64,000 nucleotides of DNA from Aquimarina atlantica (GTDB taxonomy: Bacteria > Bacteroidota > Bacteroidia > Flavobacteriales > Flavobacteriaceae): positions 62,001 to 126,000 of the forward strand of contig NZ_AQRA01000009.1 of assembly GCF_000626715.1 (NCBI RefSeq), read 5' to 3'. Of this stretch, positions 61,519 through 64,000 are shown piece by piece (the first letter of the stretch is position 1; every line of letters starts with the position of its first letter). The position numbers and the translations under genes were made by a program. The notes below the pieces were generated by a model that was not told the origin of the DNA, did no database searches, and saw only the letters and a program-made list of their open reading frames with translations.

Positions 61519-62811
61519 TTACTTATCCATCAATGTTCTAAACTGGTAGAAGAAACGTTCGATAAGTCGAAGATCTTCGGTTACAATTTCTACGACACCT
61601 CTCATTTCCTGCTTAAAAGGAATTTCCTTGCCATATGTGGTAACTAGTTTTTCGGGCAGTTCAACATCAATAAGATATAATCCATCTTTATCTGGTAACA
61701 GGGATATGTGTTTTACTTTACCTTTTAGCGTTCCGAACTCATTATCAGGAAAGTTTTCTAATCTAATATTAGCCGTTTGTCCGACCTTTATTTTTCCCGA
61801 ATTTTGAGAAGGAGCTTTTATTTTTGCGAGGTAAGAAGAATATGCCGAAGGAACAATAATAAAAACAAGATCTCCCAGGGCTACAGTTTGGTTTTCTGTC
61901 CAAAAATTAAGGAAAGAGACACGACCTTCGATATCTGATTTAAGCACATATTGCAACTCCCAGTCTTTAATACTTTTCTTTAGCTGCCCAAAGGATTGTA
62001 ACACCTTCTTAAATAGATTAATTTCTTCTTTTCTTTTATTGATCTCTGTACCTTTAGATGTTTTGGTAGCATTACTAATACTCTCGTTAATCTGGGATAG
62101 CTGTACGTCGTTATTCTCATAATTACGTTTGGTTCTCAGGTAATCAAGTTCTTTGCTTTCGTACTCTTGTGCAGAGATCACACCTTTTTCGAATAGGTTT
62201 TTTTGACGCTGAAGCTCTTTTCGTTTAAACTCTAGTTCTGCTTTACCCAGTCTTTTTTGCGCTTTTAAACTTTCTAAACGCCTGTAGAGTTCTGATAAGG
62301 AGGTTTGATTTGCAATGGCTTCATTAGAAAAAGGTTGTAATTCTTTATTCAGAATATACTCAGAATAACTGTTTTCGAATAAAGCAAAGCTGGTTTCGAT
62401 ATCTCCCAGGAATAAAACCGGTAACTCATCGATAGGAAATGTAAATGATTTTGTATTTACTTTAATAGTATCTACGATAGATTTAAGCAAAAACACATCT
62501 TTATAATTGGCACTGCTTTCTAATATCGCCAGAGGAGTGTTTTTGGGTACGATTTGATTGTCTTTAACGAATAGAGATTCTATTTTACCACTGGTTTTGG
62601 CATATTCTTTTTGCGGCGGTATTCGAGTGGTGATAACCGCCTCTGCAGGTATTACATCGGGGTACTTAACCAGCCAGGAAAGAAATAATAACAGCAGTAC
62701 TAATACTAAAATCAAAAGATTTCCCCATCGTATCATCCAATGCGGAACCCGGGTTAGAATTTCCTGTACTTCTTCACTACGTAATTGTATGTCGTCTAAA
62801 GTGTCTGGCAT
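61519..62811 (-). CDS. HlyD-family membrane fusion protein
   Basis: A 430-residue periplasmic adaptor with one membrane segment (about 30-48), a lipoyl-like half (KTSGKIESLFVKDNQIVPKN), a long coiled coil (about 160-270; LESLKAQKRLGKAELEFKRKELQRQ), and a C-terminal beta-barrel (GKIKVGQTANIRLENFP). It would link the ABC exporter encoded upstream (63255-64000) to an outer membrane channel. Such pairs export peptides with a double-Gly leader. The four-helix-bundle gene lies between it and the exporter. Confidence 0.92.
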   Translation of the reverse strand: MPDTLDDIQLRSEEVQEILTRVPHWMIRWGNLLILVLVLLLLFLSWLVKYPDVIPAEAVITTRIPPQKEYAKTSGKIESLFVKDNQIVPKNTPLAILESSANYKDVFLLKSIVDTIKVNTKSFTFPIDELPVLFLGDIETSFALFENSYSEYILNKELQPFSNEAIANQTSLSELYRRLESLKAQKRLGKAELEFKRKELQRQKNLFEKGVISAQEYESKELDYLRTKRNYENNDVQLSQINESISNATKTSKGTEINKRKEEINLFKKVLQSFGQLKKSIKDWELQYVLKSDIEGRVSFLNFWTENQTVALGDLVFIIVPSAYSSYLAKIKAPSQNSGKIKVGQTANIRLENFPDNEFGTLKGKVKHISLLPDKDGLYLIDVELPEKLVTTYGKEIPFKQEMRGVVEIVTEDLRLIERFFYQFRTLMDK

Positions 62812-62825
62812 AATGTATAGCTATA

Positions 62826-62868
62826 AATTAAGAATTAAGAATTACGAATTACGAATTACGAATTTTTA
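62826..62868. repeat. AATTACG-type repeats, left flank of the four-helix-bundle gene
   Basis: AAATTAAGAATTAAG is followed by three AATTACG units (about 62840-62862). The stop codon of the four-helix-bundle gene (62849-62851) lies in the array, and its last codons (IRNS) are made by it. AGAATTACGAATTA at 62838-62851 recurs inverted at 63216-63229. Confidence 0.75.
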
Positions 62869-63214
62869 GTTTAGTGGTTTTTTGAATAGAGCCAATGATT
62901 TTAAGTAATTCTTCACATTTATTAATAAGGTTTATACTTTCTTGATCTGTTATATAATTACTATCTCTTAATAATCTTAACCAATAATGTGTTTCTCTGG
63001 TTTCTTTGTATGAAATAGCCATTTTTGATAAAAAATCTCTCGTGCTTTGCCCTCCTATAGCTTCTTCGATGTTTGCTCCAATAGAGGTTCCACTTTTCAG
63101 AATTTGTTTAGATAAAACATATTCTTGTTGTTCTTTTATCAACTTTTTATATAATTTAATACATAATAATGCAAATTCATAACTTTTGGTTTGAACAACA
63201 TTTTCTTTTTTCAT
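62849..63214 (-). CDS. Four-helix-bundle protein (23S rRNA intervening-sequence type)
   Basis: A 121-residue helical protein: YEFALLCIKLYKKLIKEQQEYVLSKQILKSGTSIGANIEEAIGGQSTRDFLSKMAISYKETRETHYWLRLLRDS is the pattern of the S23/IVP four-helix-bundle family (SGTSIGANIEEA being its strongest mark). These proteins occur in IVS elements of 23S rRNA and as avd in diversity-generating retroelements, but mostly as lone genes. Here it sits between a type I exporter ATPase and HlyD, with AATTACG-like repeats on both sides. Function unknown. Confidence 0.93.
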   Translation of the reverse strand: MKKENVVQTKSYEFALLCIKLYKKLIKEQQEYVLSKQILKSGTSIGANIEEAIGGQSTRDFLSKMAISYKETRETHYWLRLLRDSNYITDQESINLINKCEELLKIIGSIQKTTKLKIRNS

Positions 63215-63215
63215 C

Positions 63216-63249
63216 TAATTCGTAATTCTCAATTTGTAATTATTAATTC
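63216..63249. repeat. AATTACG-type repeat, right flank of the four-helix-bundle gene
   Basis: TAATTCGTAATTCT (63216-63229) is the exact complement of AGAATTACGAATTA at 62838-62851. It begins 2 bases upstream of the start codon and continues as AATTTGTAATTATTAATTC, a degenerate form of the same unit. The ABC exporter stop codon follows at 63255. Confidence 0.7.
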
Positions 63250-63254
63250 AAGTA

Positions 63255-64000
63255 TTATTTCCCTAATTCGAGTTGATTTTTAACCAGGTGATAATAGTTT
63301 CCTTTCTCTTTGATTAGGGACTCATGATTTCCTACTTCTACAATCTTACCTTTGTCTAACACAACAATCTGATGCGCATTTTTTACGGTACTCAATCGAT
63401 GTGCTATCACCATTACGGTTTTGTCTTTAAAGAAGGTATCCAGTTTTTCCATGATCACCTTTTCATTATTGGCATCAAGAGCAGAGGTAGCTTCATCAAA
63501 GAACAAATATTTAGGATTTTTATATACCGATCGTGCTATAAACAGCCTTTGTTTTTGCCCGGTACTTAATCCTACACCTTCCATTCCTATTTTGGTATTA
63601 TAAGAAAGCGGGAGTGATTCGATAAACTCTTTGATATTTGCCACATCTACGGCATGCGCCAATTTTTTCTTATCTACATAATCTTCTCCTACTGCAATAT
63701 TATTAGCAATAGTATCATTAAAAATATATCCTTCTTGCATAACCACCCCAAATTGATCTCTCCATGCTTTTTGGGATACATTATGTAAATCATGAGAACC
63801 GATAAAAATCTGCCCTTCATCGGGCTCATAAAACTTAAGAAGGAGTTTCATAAGAGTAGTTTTTCCGCTACCACTAACCCCAACTACAGCCGTGATTTTA
63901 TTTGCAGGAATAGAAAGGCTGAGGTCTTCTAAAACCGGTTTATCGGCCCCTACATATCTAAAGCTTAGATTTTTAATTTCAAACCCAGAGTTTGGCGAGA
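63255..64000 (-). CDS. ABC exporter ATPase, C-terminal part (peptidase-type exporter; 5' cut by window end)
   Basis: The frame is open to the window edge; about 247 residues are seen, without the start. Walker A GVSGSGKTTL, Q-loop VVMQEGYIF, signature GLSTGQKQRLFIARS, Walker B YLFFDEATSALD and H-loop VIAHRLST. With the HlyD-type gene downstream, it is likely a bacteriocin/peptide exporter of the peptidase (C39) type, but the membrane and peptidase domains lie outside the window. Confidence 0.9.
   Translation of the reverse strand, partial: SPNSGFEIKNLSFRYVGADKPVLEDLSLSIPANKITAVVGVSGSGKTTLMKLLLKFYEPDEGQIFIGSHDLHNVSQKAWRDQFGVVMQEGYIFNDTIANNIAVGEDYVDKKKLAHAVDVANIKEFIESLPLSYNTKIGMEGVGLSTGQKQRLFIARSVYKNPKYLFFDEATSALDANNEKVIMEKLDTFFKDKTVMVIAHRLSTVKNAHQIVVLDKGKIVEVGNHESLIKEKGNYYHLVKNQLELGK

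Noticed and set aside
62849..63214. Four-helix-bundle protein as the Avd part of a diversity-generating retroelement
   Set aside because: No reverse transcriptase or template/variable repeat was seen nearby in the window.

Overview
The window looks like chromosomal DNA of a marine-type member of the Flavobacteriaceae (Bacteroidota), possibly close to Aquimarina. This is inferred from the low G+C content, promoters of the TAnnTTTG type, short SPII lipoprotein signals, and flavobacterial families (YtxJ of the bacillithiol system, group III truncated haemoglobin, DUF4494, DUF6503, DUF3857, a DnaQ/UvrC-like fusion, fumarylacetoacetase next to glyA). I saw no rRNA or tRNA genes, no CRISPR array, no complete insertion sequence and no prophage.

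Layout. 1-1.2 kb: end of a histidine kinase and its OmpR-type response regulator. 1.2-7.1 kb (minus): miaA overlapping an ion channel with a zinc-ribbon tail, a DUF3857 protein overlapping an exonuclease/GIY-YIG fusion, and a YggS-type PLP protein. 7.3-11 kb (minus): DUF1015, M23 peptidase lipoprotein, 3-hydroxyacyl-CoA dehydrogenase, Gfo/Idh/MocA oxidoreductase. 11.2-12.9 kb (plus): pcm and an ankyrin protein. 13-16.5 kb (minus): a two-gene AlgJ-like/AlgI-like O-acetylation unit, smpB, and a small secreted protein. 16.7-20.2 kb: secreted proteins and a TetR-thioesterase-small membrane protein unit with two copies of one palindromic operator. 20.4-25.1 kb: clpB, ytxJ, and a Crp/Fnr regulator followed by a membrane protein and a truncated haemoglobin whose shared promoter carries an FNR-like palindrome. 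25.1-29.5 kb: lipoprotein, fahA, glyA. 29.5-36 kb: lipoproteins, AhpD-like protein, lspA, acetyltransferase, a single-haem c-type lipoprotein and a beta-helix lipoprotein. 36-42.4 kb: lpdA, a LytTR/LytS-type two-component system, and a divergent hydrolase-ExbB-like-TlpA-like operon. 42.5-48.5 kb (minus): ABC exporter, membrane hydrolase, serine hydrolase, DUF1028 protein, DEAD-box helicase. 48.7-60.5 kb: Cys-rich lipoprotein, FMN reductase, pabB, a sigma-like protein, tilS-dsbD, two secreted hydrolases/peptidases, and DUF4494 with a repeat tail. 60.5-64 kb: an intergenic repeat cluster, DUF6326, and a type I exporter operon (HlyD plus peptidase-type ABC transporter, cut by the window end) interrupted by a four-helix-bundle gene flanked by AATTACG-type repeats.

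Most genes are ordinary housekeeping or envelope genes. The best candidates for something less described are the four-helix-bundle cassette inside the exporter operon, the Fnr-type regulator with a matching class II-like promoter on the haemoglobin operon, the TetR operator pair, the hydrolase/ExbB/TlpA module beside a LytTR system, and the sigma-region-4-like protein between pabB and tilS. No strongly novel multi-gene defence or mobile system could be supported from sequence alone.
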